From contig PKTL01000005.1 in the NCBI GenBank assembly GCA_002867475.1, positions 1 through 52,720 on the forward strand: DNA of 52,720 nt. The letters run 5' to 3'. Positions 42,483 through 51,027 of this stretch are shown one piece after another. Within the stretch, counting starts at the first letter, position 1, and every line of letters begins with the position of its first letter. Made by a program: the position numbers and the translations under genes. Under the pieces are notes generated by a model. It did no database searches. It saw only the letters and a list, made by a program, of their open reading frames with translations, and had not been told where the DNA came from. Source of the stretch: Candidatus Woesearchaeota archaeon. Its GTDB lineage: Archaea; Nanobdellota; Nanobdellia; Woesearchaeales; BM511.

Positions 42483-43061
42483 ATGGCAAAAACATTCAAG
42501 GATGGGTTTATGTATCCATTCAATAATATGAAAAGGTTGTTCAATTTTTGGTGGGTGTTGGTACCTGTCGTTGGTATATTTGCAGTAATAGGTTATTTTA
42601 GGGAAATAGTTGAAGGCTTGCTAAAGAAAAAGGACAAGGAACTTCCTGAATTTAAAGGATTTTTAAGACTTACAAAAAAAGGATTCATGTTTTTTTTGAT
42701 AATGCTTTTACCTGCAATTTTAGCAATGATGCTAAGTGGGGTATTGAATAGTTTATTTAGTTCAACATCACTTGGGAAAATAGTATATTTTGTGCTCATG
42801 CTCTTTGTAGATTTCTATCTGGCAATGCTTTACATAAACTATGTTAAAGAAGATAAGTTTGAAGCAGTGTTTGATGTGAAGAAAGTTTGGGAAAAGATAA
42901 GCAAGGATTGGAACAAAACACTTCACGCGTTTTTGATGCAAGCACTTTTGATGTGCGTATTTTTGCTGATGAGTGTGTTTGTAATAACCTTAATCATCAC
43001 AGTTCCGGCAATGAGCTTTACAGGATACTATTATCTGGTTGAACTGTATAATAAGGCTTAA
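42483..43061 (+). CDS. DUF4013-like membrane protein
   Basis: The 192-residue protein has FWWVLVPVVGIFAVIGYFREI, then ELPEFKGFLRLTKKGF and about five hydrophobic helices, the pattern of the DUF4013 family common in archaea. ATG 42483 has a purine-rich ribosome binding site (AGGGGGG, 42471-42477). An upstream GTG at 42468 is less likely. Role unknown; it may be a membrane component of the surrounding locus. Confidence 0.65.
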   Translation: MAKTFKDGFMYPFNNMKRLFNFWWVLVPVVGIFAVIGYFREIVEGLLKKKDKELPEFKGFLRLTKKGFMFFLIMLLPAILAMMLSGVLNSLFSSTSLGKIVYFVLMLFVDFYLAMLYINYVKEDKFEAVFDVKKVWEKISKDWNKTLHAFLMQALLMCVFLLMSVFVITLIITVPAMSFTGYYYLVELYNKA

Positions 43062-43111
43062 GCAGAGGTTAATAGAAACATTTATTAACCATTTTTCTTA
43101 TTTTTTATTCT

Positions 43112-43366
43112 ATGAATATAAAGCCTCTAAATTCTAAAGGAGATATAAGCATGAGCACCATTGTTTATGCAGCAATCGCCATAACTGTGCTTCTAGTAAT
43201 ACTTTTGATATTTACAAGCAATATAAAAAAACCAGCAAATGAATTTACTGATAAATCTAATGTTGATGAGGATAAAGTAGAAGATATTTTAGGAGAAGAA
43301 TATATGGAAGAAAGCGAATTTAATAAGGTAATAATCCCCCTTGGTTTGAATCTAGAATTTTTATAA
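43112..43366 (+). CDS. Prepilin-like protein without cysteine domain
   Basis: The 84 residues contain NSKGDISMSTIVYAAIAITV, nearly identical to the next protein in this segment, but with an acidic tail (VDEDKVEDILGEEYMEE) in place of cysteines. The DNA coding for KGDISM (AAAGGAGATATAAGCATG) reads as a ribosome binding site plus ATG, so translation may also begin at that internal Met. Tandem paralogue of 43368. Confidence 0.6.
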   Translation: MNIKPLNSKGDISMSTIVYAAIAITVLLVILLIFTSNIKKPANEFTDKSNVDEDKVEDILGEEYMEESEFNKVIIPLGLNLEFL

Positions 43367-43367
43367 A

Positions 43368-43655
43368 ATGAGATATAAAAAAGGAGATATAAGCATGACC
43401 ACCATCGTTTATGCAGTGATAGCTATAACTGTTCTTTTGGTTCTTTTGATAATATTTACAAAAAATGTCGGCACTCCTGCAAAAGAAATAAGAAATGTAA
43501 GTAGCGATTTTAGTCTTACAAAATGTGAATCAAGTCTTTCAGATAGGAAATGTGAATATAATGCATGTAAAGAAGGGGGGAAACATGTTAAGCTGTATGA
43601 TTCAAGTTGTAAAGAGCAAGAAAGTTCAAGCTATATTTGTTGTGATTATTCTTAG
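43368..43655 (+). CDS. Prepilin-like protein with six-cysteine (defensin-like) domain
   Basis: The 95 residues start MRYKKGDISMTTIVYAVIAI. The domain after the helix has spacing C-x8-C-x4-C-x13-C-x9-C-C, the same order as the 36599 protein with slightly longer loops. It begins 1 nt after the stop of its cysteine-free paralogue. Predicted to sit in the membrane or a pilus with the cysteine domain outside. Function unknown. Confidence 0.68.
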   Translation: MRYKKGDISMTTIVYAVIAITVLLVLLIIFTKNVGTPAKEIRNVSSDFSLTKCESSLSDRKCEYNACKEGGKHVKLYDSSCKEQESSSYICCDYS

Positions 43656-43710
43656 TTTTATATCCTTTAAATCAATAATTTTTTAAACATCATTTCTAAA
43701 TGTTATATTA

Positions 43711-44172
43711 ATGATAGAAAATAGGAAAGGTCAAAGCTCAACAATGGCTTTAGAAGAACTAGTAAAACTTCTTTTAGGAATTGCTGTTTTTATTTTTGTA
43801 GTAAGTTTTCTTATATCTTTATATTTGGTAGTGACTGCAAAAGAAAAATCAACAATCGAAAATGATTTCTATAGGGTGAAGCAAGATATAGAAGCAGTAA
43901 CAATTGAAACAGGAACAATAACAACACCTATATTTAGTGATAATATAGAATTAAGATTGTTAAAACTTGGAAGCAAAGCCGAAGGAGGATGTAAAAAGGA
44001 ATCTATCTGTTTATGTTATAAGAAAGCAACTGATAAAGAAACCTCCTATAAATGTGAAAGCTTGAACAAGGATGCAAAAAAGTATGATGTTGCAAGCAAT
44101 CCAAGAGATGTTGCTCCTTCAAAAACACTTTCTATAGCCATTCATAATACTGCAGATATCTTCATTGGATAA
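43711..44172 (+). CDS. Prepilin-like protein, 153 residues
   Basis: MIENRKG then QSSTMALEELVKLLLGIAVF forms a class III-type start with Glu residues soon after the Gly, as in type IV pilins. The mature domain (IKEDF...) has a CKKESICLCYKK cysteine cluster and ends IAIHNTADIFIG. It precedes a tightly packed operon of five genes. No enzyme motif. Confidence 0.62.
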   Translation: MIENRKGQSSTMALEELVKLLLGIAVFIFVVSFLISLYLVVTAKEKSTIENDFYRVKQDIEAVTIETGTITTPIFSDNIELRLLKLGSKAEGGCKKESICLCYKKATDKETSYKCESLNKDAKKYDVASNPRDVAPSKTLSIAIHNTADIFIG

Positions 44173-44220
44173 TCTATTTATTCCAAAAATTATTTAAAAA
44201 CAATTACTAACTAATAATAT

Positions 44221-45225
44221 ATGAGGATTCTTAAGAGTAAAAAAGGGGGTGGAGAAGAACTAATATATCTAACCCTTTTCACACTTCTTTTTTTGATCTT
44301 ATTAACCTTTTTCTTATTCCAATACGCAGATTCCTGGAAAGATAGCACTTTTCTTGAAAGAACATATCTAGCAAAAGATATAGGATTATTATCGGAAGCG
44401 TTACAATTGGTTCCAGGAGATGTGAAAGTAACCTATCCAAAAGAATTGATAGATATGCAGATAGAGATGAATAAAGAAGAGATAAGTATAGAAAACATAA
44501 AATCTGGAGGTTTTGTAGACCTAGCTAAATTTACTCCTTTATTCACTAAAAAAACAACAATAAACAATATAATCTATCCAGAAACTCCTGAAGATATAAG
44601 GTATGTGGTAGAACTTTCAAAGATAGGAACAAACATAGTTCCTTCAACAGTAAAAGTTGCAGGAAGCACTTCTGCTTCTACCTCCACAACGGCAACAACT
44701 TCTTCAACATCCACCTCTTCAATAGATTCAGTTATAAGTTCCTTAAAAGAGCCAAATGAAAACTGGGAAGATGAAAAGATAATAACAGATTATTTTGAGA
44801 CTTCAATAAGGATACCTGATTCATTAAGTGATACGGGAACAACAACCTTAAAGTCTATATGCACTCAAATATTGTCTTATAACACACATTTTTTATCAAG
44901 AAAAGACTGTGGTTATTCAAACAAGATTGACACAACATCTAAAGCATTGTTAGAAATATATTTAGAATTTGATAGCAGTTCTTCAAAAATCAAGATATAT
45001 ACATCCAGTAAAACACAAAATCTAGCAGAAATAATAAAGATATTAGCAGAAGATAAAAACTTAGAAGGAATCGAAAAATCAATACAGGAATCAACAGGAA
45101 AATTTGATTCAAAAATGACAATCAGTATAGGATATGATTCAAAATCAAAAGAAGAAATAGATAATATAAGAAAAACGCTTGGACAAATAATCCCAAAAGC
45201 ACTTACAGAATACTATGAACCTTAA
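44221..45225 (+). CDS. Prepilin-like surface protein with Ser/Thr linker
   Basis: The 334-residue protein starts RILKSKKGGGEELIYLTLFT followed by a hydrophobic helix, matching class III signals. A folded part (about 35-145) is joined by a Ser/Thr-rich linker (about 148-170, SASTSTTATTSSTSTSS, likely glycosylated) to a C-terminal alpha-beta domain (about 175-334). Two cysteines (CTQIL, KDCGYS) may pair. No catalytic motif could be defended. The end overlaps the next start by 11 nt. Confidence 0.65.
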   Translation: MRILKSKKGGGEELIYLTLFTLLFLILLTFFLFQYADSWKDSTFLERTYLAKDIGLLSEALQLVPGDVKVTYPKELIDMQIEMNKEEISIENIKSGGFVDLAKFTPLFTKKTTINNIIYPETPEDIRYVVELSKIGTNIVPSTVKVAGSTSASTSTTATTSSTSTSSIDSVISSLKEPNENWEDEKIITDYFETSIRIPDSLSDTGTTTLKSICTQILSYNTHFLSRKDCGYSNKIDTTSKALLEIYLEFDSSSSKIKIYTSSKTQNLAEIIKILAEDKNLEGIEKSIQESTGKFDSKMTISIGYDSKSKEEIDNIRKTLGQIIPKALTEYYEP

Positions 45226-45694
45226 AATAAGAAACAAAAAAGCGATGGGGTGGACCCTGATATGGATAATAAACTTTTTTGTAGTCATAGTATCAATACT
45301 TGTCATAACAGGAATAGTGACAGGAACCATAAACAAACAGATAGAGACAAAAAATCTTCGAGCACAGATACTTGCAAAAAGACTCATATATAATCCAGAA
45401 TGCCTAGCATATTATGACAGTAGCAATCAAAGAACTGAGATTGGAACAATAGACAAATCAAAATTAAATGATTTAACAATCAGTAACTGTTATGGTGGAG
45501 ATGACACCATAGGTATAAAGATAACAATAGGAACAAAAGAATATTATCTAAACAAAAACATATATAGAGATATAGCACCAATAGCGTTTTCAGGTCAATA
45601 TCAAAGATACAATGAAAAATTCTTCATAAAAACATATTCCGGATCAACAATAGACTTTGAATATGTGAATATAGATTTGGTGATGGACAAATGA
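45215..45694 (+). CDS. Prepilin-like protein, 159 residues
   Basis: NLKIRNKKAMGWTLIWIINF: basic stretch, Ala-Met where others have Gly, then a hydrophobic helix with VSILVITGIVTG. The mature domain has Cys pairs (NPECLAYY, ISNCYGG) and is beta-rich. It overlaps both neighbours (11 nt and ATGA). Probably a minor-pilin-like subunit; Ala at the cleavage position is tolerated by some archaeal peptidases. Confidence 0.6.
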   Translation: MNLKIRNKKAMGWTLIWIINFFVVIVSILVITGIVTGTINKQIETKNLRAQILAKRLIYNPECLAYYDSSNQRTEIGTIDKSKLNDLTISNCYGGDDTIGIKITIGTKEYYLNKNIYRDIAPIAFSGQYQRYNEKFFIKTYSGSTIDFEYVNIDLVMDK

Positions 45695-46167
45695 ATAAGA
45701 AAGGTCAACTATCATCAATTTTTAATACTCCTTTTTCAATAATAGGGATAGTAGGGTTATTGATAATATTTATGATAATCATTTCCATGATACCTGATCC
45801 AGAAGCAAGCATACAAGAAGTAGAGATATCAACGTATGGAGATATATTTGTGATGAATTATTTAAAATATGATAAAGTAAATTTTAATGGTAACATGGTA
45901 TCTATATATGATCTGTTGCTTTTGTACATCGATTCAGATTATACAGATACAATTGTTGAAGATTTATTAGAATCAGAAACAATAAACATAATGGATGGAT
46001 TATTCGAACAAACTGATTCTTGTTTCACATTAAGATTAAAAGAGGGAAATAGTGTAAGCACACTCATAAGAAGCAATTTTGGGTGTAATGAAAATAAGAT
46101 TGAAACAGAGTTTAGGATACCTTATGGGAAATATGATTCAAAATCCTTGATAATAAGTGGAAAATGA
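45691..46167 (+). CDS. Prepilin-like protein, 158 residues
   Basis: MNKKGQLSSIFNTPFSIIGI begins a class III-type N-terminus with a hydrophobic helix to about 35. The mature part has one short cysteine pair (DSCFTLRL, FGCNENK). Four-base ATGA overlaps with both adjacent genes show translational coupling. No recognised fold. Confidence 0.6.
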   Translation: MNKKGQLSSIFNTPFSIIGIVGLLIIFMIIISMIPDPEASIQEVEISTYGDIFVMNYLKYDKVNFNGNMVSIYDLLLLYIDSDYTDTIVEDLLESETINIMDGLFEQTDSCFTLRLKEGNSVSTLIRSNFGCNENKIETEFRIPYGKYDSKSLIISGK

Positions 46168-47249
46168 AAATAAGAAATATAAAAGAATTACAGAGAAACA
46201 AGAAAGGAGTAATTGATTTTCTTCCTTTCTATATGATGATCTTATTCATATTCTTGATATATTTAACAATCGTGATAAAAGGCCAGACAAATTCAACAAT
46301 GTATCCTTTAGGAGATGTTGCACAAGAATTTATGATTTCAATGAATGATGCAGAAAAAAAGAACCTTTACTTATCTTATGCGGCAACCCAAAGCGTAAGA
46401 GATAATGTATTTGATATATTATCAACTGGGAATAATCCTGATGAAGAATGTGGTTATTATATGGGGTATCCTTTAGTCAATAATGATACAAAGAATTGTC
46501 TTGATTATGATAATAGTAAACAGGAGCTTGAAACAACTTTGGAAGAAGAGATAGAAAGGAAAATGATCGTATTAGATCTTGATACAGATCTCAATATTGA
46601 TATTGGAGATATGTCAACCACAAAAATAAAAGGCGAAGGAGATCTAGTTGAGATACCCATATATATTCAAGGAAGTGGGAATGTATATGATATAACCACA
46701 ACCCAAACAACTGTAAAGGAAAATAAGGAAACAGATGTTGTAAAAAGAGCCTTTCTTGAATATGAATATTGGGAGTGGGGGAATCTTAAAGAAAGTGAAG
46801 CTAGAGCATACAGTCTTTTGAAAACTTATTGGGACAATATTGGATGGAATGAAGCTTCATGGAGTCCTACAAAAACCGCATGGAGTGCAGCATTCATATC
46901 TTATATAATAGAAGATTTTAGTAGTAGTGCTCATAATGGATACATAAACAAAGTATACAAAGGACAAATTTCTGGTTGGACATTTTATGAGAATAAACCT
47001 TTAGAGATTGGAGATGTCATATGTAATACTCGAAATGGGGACATTTTTAATCCTGATGCAACCTATCAATCTCATTGTGATATTGTTGTAGAAATAAATG
47101 AAAATGAAGTAAAAACCTTAGGAGGCAATGTCAATAATAATGTGGATATGAAATCTGTTGCTATAAATAATAATAATGAGATTGCAAACCCTATATCAAC
47201 ATCTAAATCAAAACACATAGGGGTATTATCAAAAGATAGTTGGGTGTAA
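46164..47249 (+). CDS. Prepilin-like protein with DUF2272 (NlpC/P60-type) domain
   Basis: Residues 1-40 contain RNKKGVIDFLPFYMMILFIF, a class III-type helix. After a spacer of about 150 residues comes a domain (about 190-355) with the DUF2272 signature: TAWSAAFISYII (S240 at the nucleophile position), SSAHNGYI (H257), EIGDVICNTR, SHCDIVVE (H304, D306) and TLGGNV. DUF2272 belongs to the NlpC/P60-CHAP superfamily, many members of which cut peptidoglycan. The start overlaps the previous gene by ATGA and the lytic-transglycosylase gene follows after 1 nt. Confidence 0.8.
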   Translation: MKIRNIKELQRNKKGVIDFLPFYMMILFIFLIYLTIVIKGQTNSTMYPLGDVAQEFMISMNDAEKKNLYLSYAATQSVRDNVFDILSTGNNPDEECGYYMGYPLVNNDTKNCLDYDNSKQELETTLEEEIERKMIVLDLDTDLNIDIGDMSTTKIKGEGDLVEIPIYIQGSGNVYDITTTQTTVKENKETDVVKRAFLEYEYWEWGNLKESEARAYSLLKTYWDNIGWNEASWSPTKTAWSAAFISYIIEDFSSSAHNGYINKVYKGQISGWTFYENKPLEIGDVICNTRNGDIFNPDATYQSHCDIVVEINENEVKTLGGNVNNNVDMKSVAINNNNEIANPISTSKSKHIGVLSKDSWV

Positions 47250-47250
47250 A

Positions 47251-49701
47251 ATGGAAAGAAGAGAAATAGCAATAATTGGAATATTATTTTCATTAACACT
47301 TCTTTCGCTAATTATGCCTTTGAACAGTCCTACAGGTTATATGGGAAAATTACCAGCAGGAGCAGAATTCCCAACTTGTAGCGTTGATGCCTTTTCTGGA
47401 GATATAGCTTCATGCCATGCAAAATATGGAAACATAGTTCTATCCGAATTATCTAAACTAGAAACAGAAATAGGGACAGAAATTGATCCTAATTATATCT
47501 ATAGTATAATCTTACAGGAATCAAGCTGTAGGGATTCTGAAAGATTAAAAAAAGATGGTGTTTCAACTTGGAAAGGAGGGATAATGCAAGTTGATTATGG
47601 GTGCAATGATAGACCGGATGATAATCCTTGCACTATTGAAGAACAATTTGAGAAAGGTTTTGATGTATTTAAAAGCGAATATAAAAAAGTTTTATCTCAA
47701 AATTCTGATGTGGCCATTTCAGGTCAAGAGATAATGGCATTAATACTTTTTAGCTATAATAGGGGAAGTGGCACAGCAAGCAAAGCAATAGAATATGTGA
47801 ACCGTGGTGATGATGTAGTTATTGCAATGACTAAAGCATGCAAGGAAATTTATTATAAGAAGTGTGCAGGAACAGACCCTTATTGTGCTCTTGATAGCAA
47901 CAATCATGATAAATGTACTTGGTCAGGATATGGGGTAAGATATCCAGAACGGGTTTTTTCAATATTGGAAAATTCTTGTGAAGCATCAAATGGAAAGTTT
48001 GAAAATTATGATGGAAACCTTTTAGATTATGCACTTGCTGATTCACAATCAGGATTTTTTACAAGAAAAGATCTTTTTGCAAGAGCTGCTGGTTCATATT
48101 CATTTAGACTGACCTTTTCAACTTTTGATGAATTTGATTTATCTATTTTCAAGAAGATTCAAGATGATATGAGAAATCTTACTGAAGAATGCAGCATGGC
48201 TTTGGATAAAAAAAATTGCACTGAAGAATTCATAAATAATAAGAATAAGAACACACAAGGGTTGAAGCTTGGACCTCAAGATCCTCAAGAAGATGCAATA
48301 TTTTCACTTGTAGAGCAATTAAATCTTTGCAGAAATTCATCAACAATGGGTCAAGAATGCTATTGTGAAATAGAATTGAAAGAACCAATAGAATTATATG
48401 AAGATATCAAGATATCTTATGATTCAAATTTTAATTTAATAACTTTTGAAAAAGATGTTGGGGATAAAACAATAAGATATGAAATGCCTTATAGTTTTCC
48501 AATATATAATTTGATAAAAATTCAACCTTTACAAAAATATTCTCCTTTAATAGAAAAAAGGATAGGAAACAAAACTTATCTAAAAAAAATGGGTGCAAGT
48601 TTCTATATACTGGATTCTTTTGACCGAGCAAATCCTAATCCTCCAAAAAAATGCGAGGTAGATCAAAAATTCTATGTATTGACAAAAAAAACAGGCAAGG
48701 AATTCATATATTATGATAAAGACGAGCAAAAACATGTGATAGGTAAACCCGATATTGAATTTGCAATATATCTAAAAGATATAACTCCTCCAGAACCAAC
48801 AGAATTCAAGGTTGAACAGATTGATCAGACAAATAACACAATCTATATCTCTTGGGAGAAACCAAGCGGAAATACAGATATAGATAAATATTATATTTTC
48901 TATTCACCCACAGAATTTAATGATAATCCTTATGATGTGCTTAATCCTTCTGACTCTGATTTTGAAACAAATATAACTTTTATGGATTTATCAAACGCAT
49001 CTTTAATTGATCAATCTTATGCAGATTATGAAGAAATTACTATACAACCTCTTTGTGAAGATCTTGATTCAGTTAATTCATATTGTAATTTTGAAATATC
49101 TGTTTATGATGAATCTATTGATGATTACATAAATGAAACGCTTGATAAGAACAAGATATATGGATTTTATGGATTTGACAAATATTTAGCAGTTCTAGAA
49201 CTTCCAAAAAGAGAATATCACATAACTGTTCTTGCTATGGATAAATCAGGAAATATTGAAAGTTTTGTAAACGCTAAAAAAGCAGTAATAAAAACAGAAG
49301 ATCTGCAAAGGATCAACCCAATTTCATTATACTTATCAGGAAAAGAGCCCTTAATTAAAAGAATTGATTCAGATCATATCGAAGTTGATTTCACAAATGT
49401 GGAACTCAAAAATTTTGATGAAACAATAGCAACGGATCTCAATAGTTATTGGTTTTATATAGAAAATCAGAATAATCTTAAAAATTCTAAAACTGTGAAT
49501 CTTAATAGTTTAAGGCCAGCATATTTTGTTCCTTCACAAAAAATAAAAGATGTTGTGCCTGTAAGTGATAATAGCTGTTTTTACATCCTTCCTATGGATA
49601 TGGAATATTTTTCTGTTCAAGGAAAATACTCACAGATTTTCACCCCGTTAAGCATATATAACGAAATAAGTGTAGACCTAAAACAGTTCACATGTATCTA
49701 G
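47251..49701 (+). CDS. Membrane-anchored lytic-transglycosylase-like protein with Fn3-like domain
   Basis: 816 residues: a signal anchor (6-24), then an SLT-type lysozyme-like domain (about 45-235) with catalytic Glu90 in LQESSCR, KGGIMQVD (108-115), FSYNRGSG (167-174) and GYGVRYPERV (227-236). These are the four canonical Slt motifs. Several cysteine pairs are added. After a region of unknown fold, an Fn3-like module lies near 512-680 (PPEPTEFKVEQ, IYISWEKPSG, LAMDKSGN). It would cleave glycan strands of the MurNAc-GlcNAc type, absent from archaeal walls. Last gene of the coupled operon. Confidence 0.8.
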   Translation: MERREIAIIGILFSLTLLSLIMPLNSPTGYMGKLPAGAEFPTCSVDAFSGDIASCHAKYGNIVLSELSKLETEIGTEIDPNYIYSIILQESSCRDSERLKKDGVSTWKGGIMQVDYGCNDRPDDNPCTIEEQFEKGFDVFKSEYKKVLSQNSDVAISGQEIMALILFSYNRGSGTASKAIEYVNRGDDVVIAMTKACKEIYYKKCAGTDPYCALDSNNHDKCTWSGYGVRYPERVFSILENSCEASNGKFENYDGNLLDYALADSQSGFFTRKDLFARAAGSYSFRLTFSTFDEFDLSIFKKIQDDMRNLTEECSMALDKKNCTEEFINNKNKNTQGLKLGPQDPQEDAIFSLVEQLNLCRNSSTMGQECYCEIELKEPIELYEDIKISYDSNFNLITFEKDVGDKTIRYEMPYSFPIYNLIKIQPLQKYSPLIEKRIGNKTYLKKMGASFYILDSFDRANPNPPKKCEVDQKFYVLTKKTGKEFIYYDKDEQKHVIGKPDIEFAIYLKDITPPEPTEFKVEQIDQTNNTIYISWEKPSGNTDIDKYYIFYSPTEFNDNPYDVLNPSDSDFETNITFMDLSNASLIDQSYADYEEITIQPLCEDLDSVNSYCNFEISVYDESIDDYINETLDKNKIYGFYGFDKYLAVLELPKREYHITVLAMDKSGNIESFVNAKKAVIKTEDLQRINPISLYLSGKEPLIKRIDSDHIEVDFTNVELKNFDETIATDLNSYWFYIENQNNLKNSKTVNLNSLRPAYFVPSQKIKDVVPVSDNSCFYILPMDMEYFSVQGKYSQIFTPLSIYNEISVDLKQFTCI

Positions 49702-49726
49702 TTCTTTTCTTTTTCTTTAGTAAAGC

Positions 49727-49735
49727 TTAAATATA
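49727..49735 (+). promoter_or_regulatory. TATA box of the RPA gene
   Basis: TTAAATATA lies about 25-30 bp before the predicted RPA start region and after the stop of the transglycosylase-like gene, marking the end of the surface locus. Confidence 0.5.
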
Positions 49736-49767
49736 ATCCTTCAACAACCAGAAACTAGGTGGGGAAA

Positions 49768-51027
49768 TTGATAAAGATACCAGTTGAAACGATCAAATCA
49801 CGAATAAAGGAAAAGACAGGAATGTCTGATGAAGAGATAGATTCTAAGATAAAAGCTAAGTTAGATGCTTTATCAGGACTTATAAGCGAAGAAGGTGCAG
49901 CACATATTATCGCAAACGAGAACAATGTCAAGCTTTTCGATACAGAAAATGAGAATCTAAAGATAAAAGATATCTATGCAGGTATGCGTAATATTGAAGT
50001 AACAGGAAAAGTGACAAATGTTTTTGAAGTTAGAGAATTCAATAGTAATGGGAGAGAAGGAAAGGTTGGAAGTTTTATAATGGGTGATGAGACAGGAATG
50101 ACTCGAGTGACTCTTTGGGGAAGCAAAGCAGACGAACTTAAAAACATAAAACAAGAGGATGTTGTTAAAGTTCAATCGGGATTTTCAAAAGAGAACAATG
50201 GAAGAGTAGAAATCCATATGAATGACAATTCTAAATTAGTAATAAATCCAGAAGGTGCAAAAGTTGAAGAAGTAAAAAGAGGAGCATCAAAATCAAGAAA
50301 ATCTATTCCTGAACTAAACGTTGGTGATGAGAATGTTGAGATTCTTGCGACAATTGTGCAATCTTATGATCCTAATTTTTGGGACGTTTGTCCTAATTGT
50401 AATAAGAAAGCAAGACAGGAAAATGGAGAATATATCTGTAATGAACACGGAAATATAACTCCTGATCAAAGCTATGTGATGAACTGTTTTTTAGACGATG
50501 GTAAAGACAATATCCGTTCTGTATTTTTTAAGAATCAAGTACAAAATTTAACAGGAAAAACCCACGAGGAAATTCTTGCAATGAAAGAAACAGGATTTGA
50601 AGACCTAAAAAATGACCTTTTAGGAAAAATAATAACTGTTAGCGGGAGAGTGACTCAAAATGAGATGTTTGTAAGAAAAGAATTCATTGCACAATTTGTG
50701 GATGCAAATCCCGATCCAAAAGAAGAGATAAAAAAAGTTCAAGAAGAACAAAAAGTTGAAACAAAACCTGTTGTTTCAAACGAAACTTCGAACACGGATA
50801 ATATAACAAACGAAAGCGAAACTTCTTTAAAAGAGGAGATTAAAACAGAAACATCTGTTGAATCAGTTGAATCAGTTGAATCAGAAGAAGAAAAAGAAGA
50901 AGTAATTATAGAATCTTCAGATGAAGAAACTGAAGAACCACAGCCTAAATCACAAGAATCAGAAGATGAACTGATGAGTCTTGATGATCTTGAATCAATA
51001 GATGATGATGAAGACATCTATACTTAA
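49768..51027 (+). CDS. Replication protein A, archaeal multi-OB type
   Basis: Starting at TTG 49768 (MIKIPVETIKSRIKEKTGMS, the usual archaeal RPA beginning) with ribosome binding site GGTGGGG; a GTG at 49759 is the alternative. Two OB-folds are visible: residues about 65-160 (GRVEIHMNDNSKL) and about 185-310, the latter with a zinc finger (CPNCNKK...CNEHG). A long acidic tail with three tandem 9-bp VES repeats (50857-50883) ends DDDEDIYT. It coats single-stranded DNA in replication and repair. The tail resembles protein-docking tails. Confidence 0.9.
   Translation: MIKIPVETIKSRIKEKTGMSDEEIDSKIKAKLDALSGLISEEGAAHIIANENNVKLFDTENENLKIKDIYAGMRNIEVTGKVTNVFEVREFNSNGREGKVGSFIMGDETGMTRVTLWGSKADELKNIKQEDVVKVQSGFSKENNGRVEIHMNDNSKLVINPEGAKVEEVKRGASKSRKSIPELNVGDENVEILATIVQSYDPNFWDVCPNCNKKARQENGEYICNEHGNITPDQSYVMNCFLDDGKDNIRSVFFKNQVQNLTGKTHEEILAMKETGFEDLKNDLLGKIITVSGRVTQNEMFVRKEFIAQFVDANPDPKEEIKKVQEEQKVETKPVVSNETSNTDNITNESETSLKEEIKTETSVESVESVESEEEKEEVIIESSDEETEEPQPKSQESEDELMSLDDLESIDDDEDIYT

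Noticed and set aside
44690-44730. Short tandem repeat in the Ser/Thr linker
   Set aside because: Degenerate Ser/Thr codon repetition expected of a low-complexity linker; no conserved unit.
44221-45225. Possible degenerate N-acetylmuramoyl-alanine amidase in the C-terminal half (LEIYLEFDSSSSKIKIY followed by QNLAEII)
   Set aside because: The strand-helix order is faintly like Amidase_3, but none of the metal-binding histidines or the glutamate is present; resemblance too weak to report as an enzyme.
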